From: Microbacterium aurantiacum | GTDB lineage: Bacteria > Actinomycetota > Actinomycetes > Actinomycetales > Microbacteriaceae | Direction: 5' to 3' | DNA: 64,000 nt | NCBI RefSeq assembly: GCF_002872075.1 | Contig: NZ_PGGU01000005.1 | Coordinates: 310,001 to 374,000, forward strand | Made by a program: the position numbers and the translations under genes | Part shown: positions 26,331 to 34,139 of the stretch, in pieces | How the letters are laid out: the number at the start of each line of letters is the position of its first letter | Numbering within the stretch: position 1 is the stretch's first letter | Notes under the pieces: model-generated | What the model was told of the DNA's origin: nothing | Seen by the model: the letters and a program-made list of their open reading frames with translations, nothing else | Databases searched by the model: none

Positions 26331-27131
26331 TCAGACCATCCCTGTCCTTCCAGAGCGCATCAACCACGCGGCAGCGGCCAGCGTGAGCACCCAGCCGATC
26401 ACCTCGATGAGCAGGTGATCCGTTGCATCGGGAACGGACTGCAGCAGATACACGCGGACGCTGTTGATTGCTCCGTGCGCGAGAACCGCGGGCCAGACGC
26501 TCCCCGACCGCCAGCGAAGTGCGAGAAGCAGCGGCGCCCAGGGCAGCATTCCCGCGAAGTAGATGACGATGTCCCAGAGCGGGCGATCGCCGATCACGGC
26601 GAGCACCGGCAGATGCCAGACGATCCAGACCAGGCCGCTGACGAGGGCCAGAGGCCAGAAACCCCAGGAGCGGGCGCGGGTGGCGAGCCAGCCCCGCCAC
26701 CCGAATTCCTCCCCGATGGCGAAGACCGACTGCATGAGGAAGACCGGAACGATCCACATCGTGGCCGCGGCGATCTGGTCGAACGGATTGAGCGGCCAGA
26801 TCCCCGACGCCAACGCGACGCCTGTCTGCATGGCCGCGATCGCGGCGATCAGGCCGACGCCGATGGTGGCCCATTTGGGTGTGCCGCGCCACTGTGTGGC
26901 GAAGGTCCTTCCGAACGTTCCTGGTCGTCGGACAAGCCACATGATGATTCCGGCGATCAGCGGCGTCAGTTGCAACAGCGGAGTGATCAGGTTGTCGTAG
27001 TCCGTGGGGACGAGCCGGAACACCATCGGAATCGACAGCGCGAAACACAACAGGATGGCGATCGTGAAGAACCATGCGACATCGATGATCGTCGAGCGGG
27101 CAGAACGGGTGCGCGTGGAAGACGCAGTCAT
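26331..27131 (-). CDS. CPBP-family intramembrane metalloprotease
   Basis: The 266-residue membrane protein has about seven hydrophobic helices and the CPBP (Abi, Rce1-like) motifs: EEFGWRGWL with the paired Glu, IVWHLPVLAVI with the catalytic His, and AVLAHGAINS with the final His. Prokaryotic members are linked to protease activity and bacteriocin immunity, but no bacteriocin gene is seen nearby. ATG 27131 is preceded by GAGGTCGCC. A gap of about 290 bases upstream holds the terminator of the next gene and no other coding sequence. Confidence 0.87.
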   Translation of the reverse strand: MTASSTRTRSARSTIIDVAWFFTIAILLCFALSIPMVFRLVPTDYDNLITPLLQLTPLIAGIIMWLVRRPGTFGRTFATQWRGTPKWATIGVGLIAAIAAMQTGVALASGIWPLNPFDQIAAATMWIVPVFLMQSVFAIGEEFGWRGWLATRARSWGFWPLALVSGLVWIVWHLPVLAVIGDRPLWDIVIYFAGMLPWAPLLLALRWRSGSVWPAVLAHGAINSVRVYLLQSVPDATDHLLIEVIGWVLTLAAAAWLMRSGRTGMV

Positions 27132-27355
27132 GGCGACCTCGGTTCCTCTCGGAGGCGGACGCGCGGACCTCGCGCGTCTAGGACTCTAAGCGAGGTCTCA
27201 TGCCTGCAGGAACGCGGGAAACCGGAGCGACGGTGCGGGATATCCCGAATGCAGGCGACCACTCCCCTGGTTCGACGGAACGACAACGGCACTTCCAGCG
27301 TGATACTACGGCTGGCGGGCTGCGCGCTCCCGCCGCGGCTGATCAGAGACGGTCA

Positions 27356-27401
27356 TGCTCACGTGCCGATCCTTCCGGTACAGAGGATCGGCACGTGAGC
27401 A
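27356..27401 (-). terminator. strong terminator after the secreted repeat protein
   Basis: A perfect 17-base inverted repeat (TGCTCACGTGCCGATCC at 27356-27372 and its complement at 27385-27401) with a 12-base loop lies 21 bases beyond the stop codon of the repeat-protein gene. The remaining bases 27132-27355 show no gene. Confidence 0.85.
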
Positions 27402-27421
27402 CGGCTTGCACGGATGCTTGA

Positions 27422-28813
27422 TCAGCAGGCGACGCTTTCAACGTAGGTGACACCGTCGACGCCGCCGGTGAACTCGCCGCCGACCGCGCTCACGACGTTC
27501 TGCGCGATGAGATCGTTGCCGTGGTAGAGCAACCCACCCGGAGCCAGGAAGAAGTTCCAGCCGACAGGGGTGGAGCCCGCCGGGACCGATGCGAACGCTG
27601 TGAAAGTCGGAGTGCCGGGAGTGAGCGGAAGCCACTCCCACGACCCGGCGACCCCGTTCTGGACGAAGGACACGCCGTCGGTCGCACCGGTGGTGAGATC
27701 ACCCAGCTGATCGCCGACCGCCGCAGTCACACCGCTGGCGACGAGGACGCCGCTGCTGTGGAACAGGTCGCCGTTCGCCGCGAGGAGGAAGTTGTGTCCC
27801 ACAGCCGTGCCGCCCAATGGAACAGCCGGCGGGAAGTTTCCGGTCACCGGGTTGGCGGGGTCGGATGAGCTCACGAGATGAACCTTGCCCTGACCGTTCG
27901 ATACGTAGGTCACGGCGTCGGTGGGGCCGATGATCTGCTCGGCGACGGCGCTGGTGACCCCGGAGTCGACGAGAGTGTCGCCGTAATAGAGGTCGCCGTT
28001 GGAGGCGAGGAAGAAGCTCCAGCCGACCGCGGTCGACCCGGTCGGTACTCCCGGGAACGACGCCGTCCCGATGGCACCGTCGGACGGGTTCCACTGCCAC
28101 ACCTGCGCCACGCCGTTCCCGTCGACGAAAGCCACACCATCGAGGAGGCCCGTGGATGCATCGCCCAGGGTGTCTCCCACTGCGCTGGAGACGTTCGTGG
28201 CGATAGGACCGTCACCGTGGTAGAGGGTGCCATCCGGGCCGAGGAAGAAGTTCCACCCGATCGCCACGGCCGCCGCCGGAGCGAACGTGGCGATGAGGCC
28301 ACCTGCACTGTGCCAGTCCTTCGCGACGAGATTCGGCGCGAAGGATGCGGGTGCAGAGGCGGAGACGCCGGTGCTCGCCGTTGCCGTGATCGTGTGGTCT
28401 CCGGGCGTCGAGGCCACGATCTGCCCGGCAGGAATCGAGATGTTGCCGTTGACGTCCGTCGACGAGAACACCTTCGGAAGATTCGTGCCGTCCGACCACG
28501 TGAGCCCGGCCGGCAGCACGACAGTCACAGACTTTCCAGGGTCGGGATCTGTGCCATTGGTCGTAAGAATCAGCACGATCTCGCCGAGCGGCGCGCACGG
28601 ACCTGCCGTGTACGGACCGTTGGTGAACGACAGGCTGGGTGCAGCGACCGAAGCAGCTGCGAGCGGAGTCGCCACGGTGAGCGCAACGACAGGGATGCTC
28701 CACGCGGCGGTGGTGATGACGGTGCGACGCTTCAGACCAGGCTTCTTGGCAGAGTCCGCGGGAACCTCTGCAGGATTGTGATCGGATGCCTGAGGGGTTA
28801 TTTCATTGGTCAT
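27422..28813 (-). CDS. secreted four-repeat protein of unknown function, twin-arginine-like signal
   Basis: The 463-residue product has a polar N-terminus followed by LKRRTVITTAAWSIPVVALT and a long hydrophobic run ending at PLAAAS (residue about 55), a twin-arginine-like signal common in Microbacteriaceae. Residues about 60-160 resemble a bacterial Ig-like domain (VTVVLPAGLTWSDG; TPGDHTITATAS). Residues 183-463 hold four copies of a 75-80-residue unit, so a beta-propeller or tachylectin-like fold is likely. I recognise no enzyme motif. AAAGG lies 11 bases before ATG 28813. It has its own strong terminator and seems to be a single-gene unit. Confidence 0.78.
   Translation of the reverse strand: MTNEITPQASDHNPAEVPADSAKKPGLKRRTVITTAAWSIPVVALTVATPLAAASVAAPSLSFTNGPYTAGPCAPLGEIVLILTTNGTDPDPGKSVTVVLPAGLTWSDGTNLPKVFSSTDVNGNISIPAGQIVASTPGDHTITATASTGVSASAPASFAPNLVAKDWHSAGGLIATFAPAAAVAIGWNFFLGPDGTLYHGDGPIATNVSSAVGDTLGDASTGLLDGVAFVDGNGVAQVWQWNPSDGAIGTASFPGVPTGSTAVGWSFFLASNGDLYYGDTLVDSGVTSAVAEQIIGPTDAVTYVSNGQGKVHLVSSSDPANPVTGNFPPAVPLGGTAVGHNFLLAANGDLFHSSGVLVASGVTAAVGDQLGDLTTGATDGVSFVQNGVAGSWEWLPLTPGTPTFTAFASVPAGSTPVGWNFFLAPGGLLYHGNDLIAQNVVSAVGGEFTGGVDGVTYVESVAC
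27425..28267 (-). repeat. four in-gene repeats of a 75-80-residue unit
   Basis: Copies span residues 183-260, 261-335, 336-414 and 415-463 (last one short). Each begins with AVGWNFFL or close variants (AIGWNFFLG, AVGWSFFLA, AVGHNFLLA, PVGWNFFLA), continues with DGxLYHG, a VxSAVG turn, and a DGVxFV or DAVTYV strand, and ends in PxGS or PLGG. Conservation is at the protein level; the DNA copies have diverged. Confidence 0.85.
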
Positions 28814-28975
28814 TGTTATTGATCGCCTTTCTCAAAACGGGGGGCTGACCCGATCCTGGCGACGATCAACTTCGCTGTGCGAACGGAACGCAGCCTTGGC
28901 CGATTCTCGGCGTCGCGATGGCCGATCATCGTGCGCATGTCCATCATCGGATGCGGCACCCGCGCGTCAGGGCGC

Positions 28976-29917
28976 CTATTCGGCGAACCCGTGGAACGCG
29001 TCGGGGTCTAACGCCCCCAGATCGGTGGCCCCGCCGCGCCGTCGCAATGACTCTCGCATCGACCGGATGGACGTGTATCCGCTCGAGAGCGCGATGGAGT
29101 GCAGGCCTTCGAAGGATCGCGCTGAACCTCGGGCGATCGCCGCATGCGCGGAGTCGGCTCGTTCGCGGGCGATCTCCGCGCGGACAGACGTTGCGTGCTG
29201 GGCAAAGGTGCGTCGAAGGGTCCTCTCGGAAACACCGAGTCGTTTCGCCACGCCGACGACCGTCAGCTGCGGATCCCTGGCCTCGCGCCGGATGAGTGCG
29301 AGCGCGTCTTGGTGCAGGCGCTGCTGGCGGTTCTGCGGCGCCCAGTGCGGTTGGTGCTCACGGAAGAGAGCGGAGACGAGGTGTTCGACGGCGGCACGGA
29401 CATCACCGAACCCCGTGTCCTTCGGATCGATATCGATAGAGAACGCCGCATTCACCAGGGCGACGAGCGGGGGCCGGTACCCAGTGCGCTCCGTCACAAC
29501 GCCCGCGGCCGCTTCCGAGACGACCTGCGGTAGCCGCCGATCCGTTCTGATCTCCAGTCGCGCCACAGGGACAGCGGCGTTCAACTCGATATCCGAGGAG
29601 ATCGGGGTGAGCATCGACGAGCCCGGAGCCAGGAAGACGGGGGCGTGCAGGGATGAGCTCGTGCACACCGTCTCGCCTTCGAGCTGGATGATGGTTCGCG
29701 AGCCCTCCGCTCTCGGTGCAAGAGGCCCGTACGCGATCCGCGCGGGCGTGTGTCGGATGCGAGCGATCTCAAAGCCAGGTGAGCGAAGGGTATCTGCAAA
29801 GACACGCAGCGGGTTTCTGGCATCCACACGAAACCCACGAGACTCCAGCCAGTCTGCCGCCGCCTGGTCCTTCTTGACTACACCTCGTTCGGCTAGGAAG
29901 TGGGTTCTCTTCGACAC
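28976..29917 (-). CDS. AraC-family transcriptional regulator
   Basis: The 313-residue protein has an N-terminal half like the AraC-binding-like domain of OruR/FeaR-type regulators (FLAERGVVKKDQAAADWLES, GSRTIIQLEGE) and a C-terminal HTH pair: DPQLTVVGVAKRLGVSERTL with RRTFAQH, then EGLHSIALSSGYTSIRSMRE with FHGF at the end. GTG 29917 is preceded by GGAGAG close by; an earlier TTG in frame is less likely. Its target is unknown. The secreted repeat protein lies downstream on the same strand, about 160 bases away. Confidence 0.82.
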   Translation of the reverse strand: MSKRTHFLAERGVVKKDQAAADWLESRGFRVDARNPLRVFADTLRSPGFEIARIRHTPARIAYGPLAPRAEGSRTIIQLEGETVCTSSSLHAPVFLAPGSSMLTPISSDIELNAAVPVARLEIRTDRRLPQVVSEAAAGVVTERTGYRPPLVALVNAAFSIDIDPKDTGFGDVRAAVEHLVSALFREHQPHWAPQNRQQRLHQDALALIRREARDPQLTVVGVAKRLGVSERTLRRTFAQHATSVRAEIARERADSAHAAIARGSARSFEGLHSIALSSGYTSIRSMRESLRRRGGATDLGALDPDAFHGFAE

Positions 29918-30105
29918 GCTCTCTCCGACTGCAACGCGACTCAACAACCACACTCTGCCACAGTTTGGTATACCGCTCTGCAACGTCGTAACGCCGCACT
30001 GTCAGCGGGCGAGACAGGAGTTCGACGGCCACGAGGCTCCCGGCCGCGGAGTCGAGCCGGCACGACTCATCGTGGCGGTGGGTACGGTGCCAGCAGCAGC
30101 GGCAC

Positions 30106-30651
30106 CTATCGCGACCTGATCATGCTGTAAACGAGCATGTCGCGGCGTTCCTCAGCGATCTCCTGCCACGAGCGGAGCAACCCTTCGCGCTCATAGCCGG
30201 CCCGTTCGGCTGTCCTGCAGGAAGCCCTGTTCGCCGGGTCGATGTGAAGCTGCAGCCGGTGAAGGTTCGGGAGGCTCCATGCCCAGTCGGAGAGCGTATG
30301 CAGTGCGTCGAGCGCATACCCACGACGGCGACGACTCGGGCGGATCCAGTAGCCGATCGTCGCGCGACCTTCGTGCAGTTCGCGAAGCCAGAGTCCGATC
30401 TGTCCCACGCACTCATCCGCTGATTGGATGGCGAACGAATAGCCGGAGCCCGTGCGCGCGCGTTCGTGCTGCCGCGCGATCCATTCCGCGGCGAGATCGG
30501 GATCGTTCGTTGCGGGGACCGTGGTGACCGCCGTGATCGATCGATCTGTGGAGGCATCGAGCACCGCGTCGGCGTCAGTGCTCTCGAATGCGCGAAGGAC
30601 GATCCTGTCACCCGCGATCCGGGGAACGACGACTTCCGGGAGTGCTGTCAT
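30106..30651 (-). CDS. GNAT-family N-acetyltransferase (RimJ/RimL-like)
   Basis: The protein of about 181 residues has IAGDRIVLRAFESTDADAVL at the start, IGLWLRELHEGRATIGYWIRP in the centre, the acetyl-CoA loop RRRRGYALDALHTLSDWAW, and LHIDPANRASCRTAERAGY towards the end, all typical of RimJ/RimL-type GNATs. The start is uncertain: ATG 30651 lies just beyond the stop codon of the neighbouring GNAT gene and lacks a clear ribosome-binding site, and ATG 30678 inside that gene is the alternative. Two GNAT genes in tandem here may be translationally coupled. Confidence 0.85.
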   Translation of the reverse strand: MTALPEVVVPRIAGDRIVLRAFESTDADAVLDASTDRSITAVTTVPATNDPDLAAEWIARQHERARTGSGYSFAIQSADECVGQIGLWLRELHEGRATIGYWIRPSRRRRGYALDALHTLSDWAWSLPNLHRLQLHIDPANRASCRTAERAGYEREGLLRSWQEIAEERRDMLVYSMIRSR

Positions 30652-30655
30652 CCCA

Positions 30656-31219
30656 TCAGTATCGCCGTCCCGGCGCATGCTGCCGGCGATGTAGGTCCCG
30701 CACGGTCAGCAGACTGCGACCGTGCTCGGATTCCGCATTCGTGTGGCCTGTGTCTCGGAATCCGAGCTTCTCGAGGACCTTTCGTGAAGCGATGTTCCAG
30801 TCCCACACCGACGCCCACAACCGCGGATAGCCCGCGGTGCTCGCCCACGTGATCACCGCCTCCCCGGCTTCCGTGGCGTAACCGCGACTGTGGATCGCGC
30901 GCAGCAATTCGAACGCCAGCTCGGGGTCATCGGGCGAGCCGTTGCCGTTGAAGACGAGCCCGCAGTATCCGATCACGTCATCGGTGCCCTTTCGCTCCAC
31001 CGTCAGCAGCCCCGGTCCCGGGTCGTCGAGCTGCCCCCTGATGTGAGTTGCGACATCCGACTCCGTAGGACGCCCGTCCGGACCCACGCGACGATGCGGC
31101 GGCACTCGCGCATCCCGTTCCGTCCACAACCGATGGAAGACAGACGCATCCTCCACTCGCTGCCGGCGCAGGAGGAGACGCTCGGTTTCCAGGTTCTTCA
31201 ATACGGATGCCGACGACAT
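30656..31219 (-). CDS. GNAT-family N-acetyltransferase (RimJ/RimL-like)
   Basis: The 187-residue protein shows LETERLLLRRQRVEDASVF, the central VIGYCGLVFNGNGSP, ELAFELLRAIHSRGYATEAG as the acetyl-CoA loop, and WDWNIASRKVLEKLGFRDTG as the last conserved segment. GGGAGG lies about eight bases before ATG 31219. It differs clearly in sequence from the next GNAT gene downstream, so they are not a recent duplication. The substrate is unknown. It diverges from a third GNAT-type gene that carries an in-frame stop. Confidence 0.87.
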   Translation of the reverse strand: MSSASVLKNLETERLLLRRQRVEDASVFHRLWTERDARVPPHRRVGPDGRPTESDVATHIRGQLDDPGPGLLTVERKGTDDVIGYCGLVFNGNGSPDDPELAFELLRAIHSRGYATEAGEAVITWASTAGYPRLWASVWDWNIASRKVLEKLGFRDTGHTNAESEHGRSLLTVRDLHRRQHAPGRRY

Positions 31220-31294
31220 GCCCCCATCCTCCCAGCACGTCCGGTCACGCCTGCCTTCATGCGAGCGGTCGGCTGCGCGAGGTCTGCGGACTCG

Positions 31295-31300
31295 TAGACT
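31295..31300 (+). promoter_or_regulatory. -10 element (TAGACT) before the broken GNAT gene
   Basis: TAGACT is followed by eight bases and ATG 31309, with no Shine-Dalgarno. Confidence 0.4.
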
Positions 31301-31308
31301 CCCATCTC

Positions 31309-31866
31309 ATGGCTGAGTCTGTCAGGAATGTCCCGCATGACGATCTATCGACGAGCGACATCGCTGCCCTGCGCGCGCTGTTCGAGCGAGAGTACGCGGC
31401 GGATCTGGGGCCGTGGAACCCCGATGCACCCTACGGCTACTCCCCTGCCGATCTGCACACCATGGTCATCGACGACGACGATGAACTGGTGGCGCATGTC
31501 GGTCACCAGCTCCGCACGATCACCGTCGGCGGCGCGGCCATCACGGTGGCGGGGACCGGTGGGGTGCTCGTCGATGCCGGGTGGCGTGGAACCGGTGTCG
31601 GCAGGCGGGTGATGCAGCACGCTCAGGATGCCATGTAGGCGAACCCGTCCATCTCGTTCGGATATCTGGGGTGCCGTGACGAGGTCGTCGCCTTCTACGA
31701 AGCCACCGGCTGGCACCGCATCCACGTCGTGGAGCACTGCGAGTCCTGGAGCGAGCCGGGTACGACCATCACCGCTCATGATTCCCCGATTCTGATCTAC
31801 CCGGTCCGCTCGACGCTCGCTGACTGGCCCCGAGGCGAGGTGGATCTGCTCGGCACTCCGTGGTGA
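31309..31866 (+). pseudogene. GNAT-family acetyltransferase interrupted by an in-frame TAG
   Basis: From ATG 31309 the frame encodes a GNAT N-terminal half (LSTSDIAALRALFEREY, DDDDELVAHVGHQLRTI, VAGTGGVLVDAGWRGTGVGR with the acetyl-CoA loop) and then meets TAG at 31636-31638. The same frame continues without shift for 75 more sense codons to TGA 31864-31866, encoding the expected GNAT C-terminal part (FGYLGCRDEVVAFYEATGW, then WPRGEVDLLGTPW). One nonsense change therefore splits an otherwise complete gene of about 185 codons. The truncated product lacks the last strands and is probably inactive. A sequencing error cannot be excluded. Confidence 0.78.
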
Positions 31867-31900
31867 GCGGGCAGACGGGTTGAACCAGAGCGTGCGGTCC

Positions 31901-32983
31901 TCAGATCCTCCCCCGCACCGGCGTACGCTCCACCGTGTCCCCGTCTGCGGGCATCTCCATCTCCGCGCGCACACCCAGCAGACGCACCTCGCGGTCCTCG
32001 TCGAGTTCGCCGCCGAGTGCCAAGGCAGCAGCCACGAACGCGGCACGGTCGGTCGTCGCCGACGCGAGCTTGCGTCCGGTGGTCTTGGTGACGAAGGGCG
32101 CGTACCGCACCTTGAGATGGACGCGGATCACCGCTCGTCCCTCCGCGGCGCAATCATCGAAAGCGTCCTCCGCCAGCGCACGGATCGCCTCCTCGATCTC
32201 CGACGCGGTCGTCAGGTTCGACTGGAAGGTCGTCTCGCGGCTGTGACTGCGAGCGACCCACGGCGTGTCGTCGACGACACTTGGGCCGTCTCCCGAGCCG
32301 AGCCCGTGGTACCACACCCCCATCTTCGGACCGAACTCCGCTATGAGGTCGTCGCGTTCCGCGTCAGCGAGCTCCCGGACAGTCTTTATGCCGTGATCCG
32401 CGAGGCGCTTCTGGACCCGTGAGCCGACGCCCCAGAGGTCACGCGTCGGTCTCTCCCCCATCACCTCGAACCAGTTCTCCTTCGTCAGGCGGAAGGTCCC
32501 TCTCGGCTTGCCGAACTCGGTCGCGATCTTGGCGCGGATCTTGTTGTCGCCGATGCCCACCGAGCAGTGCAGGCGGGTCGCCTCCAGAATGGCGGCTTGC
32601 GCCCCACGTGCTACGGATTCGGGGTCATCGGTGGTCACGCCGAGGAAGCACTCGTCCCAGCCGATGATCTCCAGCACGACGCCGGGCTGCGCGCGGAGGG
32701 TCATCATCACCGCGCCGGATGCTGCCTCGTACGCCGCATGGTCGACGGGCAGGAACACTGCATCCTCCGGTGCCTTGCGGGCGGCGATCTTCAACGGCAT
32801 CCCGGAGCCGATGCCGTACGCGCGGGCTTCGTACGAGGCGGTCGAGACGACTGCCCGTTCTGTCGGATCACCCTGCCCGCCGACGATCACCGGTCTGCCG
32901 GCGAGTTCCGGGTGACGCAGGACCTCGACCGCGGCGATGAACTGGTCCATGTCGACATGCAGCACCCAGGGAACCGCGTTCAT
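31901..32983 (-). CDS. dinB: Y-family DNA polymerase IV, DinB2-like (isoleucine steric gate)
   Basis: The 360-residue polymerase has the palm carboxylates Asp11 (VDMDQFIAAVE) and Asp110-Glu111 (GWDECFLGV), the fingers region (VSTASYEARAYGIGSGMPL), the thumb helix-hairpin-helix (DLWGVGSRVQKRLADHGI) and the little-finger domain (ARSHSRETTF). The residue at the steric-gate position, normally Phe or Tyr, is Ile16. A leucine here in Mycobacterium smegmatis DinB2 is known to allow ribonucleotide incorporation. The C-terminus ends soon after the little finger without an obvious beta-clamp motif, again like DinB2. GGGAG lies before ATG 32983. No SOS box is evident upstream. Confidence 0.9.
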   Translation of the reverse strand: MNAVPWVLHVDMDQFIAAVEVLRHPELAGRPVIVGGQGDPTERAVVSTASYEARAYGIGSGMPLKIAARKAPEDAVFLPVDHAAYEAASGAVMMTLRAQPGVVLEIIGWDECFLGVTTDDPESVARGAQAAILEATRLHCSVGIGDNKIRAKIATEFGKPRGTFRLTKENWFEVMGERPTRDLWGVGSRVQKRLADHGIKTVRELADAERDDLIAEFGPKMGVWYHGLGSGDGPSVVDDTPWVARSHSRETTFQSNLTTASEIEEAIRALAEDAFDDCAAEGRAVIRVHLKVRYAPFVTKTTGRKLASATTDRAAFVAAALALGGELDEDREVRLLGVRAEMEMPADGDTVERTPVRGRI

Positions 32984-33138
32984 CGGACTCCCGTACTAGA
33001 CCATGAGAGTTCTCGCATGGCGCCCACTGTAGCCGTGCTCCCGGGGCGCCGTCACGACCCCGGCCATCCCCGTGTGGTTTACTGGGCGGCGTTTGCGCGA
33101 ACCTGCGCACGCACATCGAAGAACCCATGGGGGAACCA

Positions 33139-33618
33139 ATGAACCGCCGTCTCGCCGCTCTGACCATCGCCACGGTCGCCATGCTCGGACTCACCGCCTG
33201 CTCCGGCTCGCCGACCACCTCGGAGAGCTCGTCCCCTGAGGCCGGAAACTCCGCCCCGGCGGAGGAGACAACCAGCGAGCAGTCGCTGACCGAAGCATGC
33301 GCAGAGGCCGGCGCGCAGGTGCAGGAGGCGACCAAGACCTTGAGCGAGCTGGACGTCACGGCCGCGACGGCAGACCCGCAGGGCACGATCGCGCAGTACA
33401 CCGAGGCCGCGGAGGCGATCGGCGCCGCCGCCGAATCGGTCTCCAACCCCGAGGTCAAGGCTGCAGTCAGCGCCTTCCACGAGGACTTCGCGACGATGAA
33501 CGACCTTCTTTCGAGGATGCTGATCGACCAGGACGCCTCTGCCGTCGCCGAGATCGGCGCCGTCGCGACCGAGATCCAGGAGTCCGCTGCGGCGATCGGC
33601 ACGCTCTGCGCCGCCTGA
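33139..33618 (+). CDS. small lipoprotein of unknown function
   Basis: The 159-residue product starts MNRRLAALTIATVAMLGLTAC, a lipoprotein signal with lipobox Cys21. A Ser/Thr/Glu-rich linker follows, and then an Ala/Glu-rich helical domain (residues about 50-155) with two further Cys, one near its start and one near its end, that could form a disulphide. I do not recognise a family. ATG 33139 is preferred over ATG 33127 because GGGGGAA lies just before it. It ends with a strong terminator and seems to be a single-gene unit. Confidence 0.78.
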   Translation: MNRRLAALTIATVAMLGLTACSGSPTTSESSSPEAGNSAPAEETTSEQSLTEACAEAGAQVQEATKTLSELDVTAATADPQGTIAQYTEAAEAIGAAAESVSNPEVKAAVSAFHEDFATMNDLLSRMLIDQDASAVAEIGAVATEIQESAAAIGTLCAA

Positions 33619-33630
33619 ACCGGATCTGAT

Positions 33631-33672
33631 GCACAGGAGCCCCGCGATCTGACGGTCGCGGGGCTCCTGTGC
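33631..33672. terminator. strong bidirectional terminator between lipoprotein and VOC genes
   Basis: A 17-base perfect inverted repeat (GCACAGGAGCCCCGCGA at 33631-33647 with its complement at 33656-33672) with an eight-base loop lies between two converging stop codons. Confidence 0.88.
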
Positions 33673-33689
33673 GCGAAGTGGCGATCAGA

Positions 33690-34058
33690 TCATCGCGTGG
33701 ACCACACACCGAGCTCATTGCCACTCGGGTCGGCGAAATGCAGCCGACGTCCACCAGGGAAGCCGTACGGCTCCGTCCTGATCTCGCCTCCGGCCCCGAC
33801 GATGGCGCGCCTGGTCTCGTCGAGATCGTCGGAGTAGAGCAGCACGAACGGACCGCCGACAGGGCGCGGTTCGGCGCCGCCGAACAGACCTCCGACCTCT
33901 CCCCCACCGTTGAGGGCAGCAATGCCGGCGTACGTCGGGCCGTAGTCGTTGAACCGCCAGCCGAACGCGTGGGCGTAGAACGATTTTGCGGCTTCGAGGT
34001 CGGTGACCGTGAGCTCGACGTAGTTGATCGAATGGTGCACGGGCGTGTCTGATGTCAT
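33690..34058 (-). CDS. VOC-family (glyoxalase-like) protein
   Basis: The 122-residue protein has the VOC pattern: INYVELTVTDLEAAKSFYAH with FGWRFNDYGPTYAGI in the first half, then LLYSDDLDETRRAIVGAGGE and FADPSGNELGVWS in the second. Glu in YVELTV and Glu in NELGVW are possible metal ligands. The function is unknown. ATG 34058 lies six bases after TAGGGT with no ribosome-binding site. It diverges from the MFS gene, and the two promoters lie within 80 bases. Confidence 0.87.
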   Translation of the reverse strand: MTSDTPVHHSINYVELTVTDLEAAKSFYAHAFGWRFNDYGPTYAGIAALNGGGEVGGLFGGAEPRPVGGPFVLLYSDDLDETRRAIVGAGGEIRTEPYGFPGGRRLHFADPSGNELGVWSTR

Positions 34059-34064
34059 GTCGGC

Positions 34065-34070
34065 ACCCTA
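34065..34070 (-). promoter_or_regulatory. -10 element (TAGGGT) of a leaderless VOC transcript
   Basis: On the minus strand TAGGGT is followed by GCCGAC and ATG 34058. Confidence 0.5.
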
Positions 34071-34127
34071 ACGCCGCTGTCCGACACGACGCGGGTCGCG
34101 TCGCCCGCGTCGTCCTGGCGCCGGGGG

Positions 34128-34133
34128 TAGCGT
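34128..34133 (+). promoter_or_regulatory. -10 element (TAGCGT) of a leaderless MFS transcript
   Basis: TAGCGT is followed by TGAGGT and the GTG start at 34140. Confidence 0.45.
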
Positions 34134-34139
34134 TGAGGT

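Noticed and set aside
27878..28822. Open frame of 314 codons on the plus strand
   Set aside because: Antisense to the secreted repeat protein, whose signal peptide, repeats, ribosome-binding site and terminator all agree with the minus strand.
30049..30068. Small hairpin GAGTCG/CGACTC between GNAT and AraC-type genes
   Set aside because: Only six pairs and no T-run; too weak to call a terminator in GC-rich DNA.
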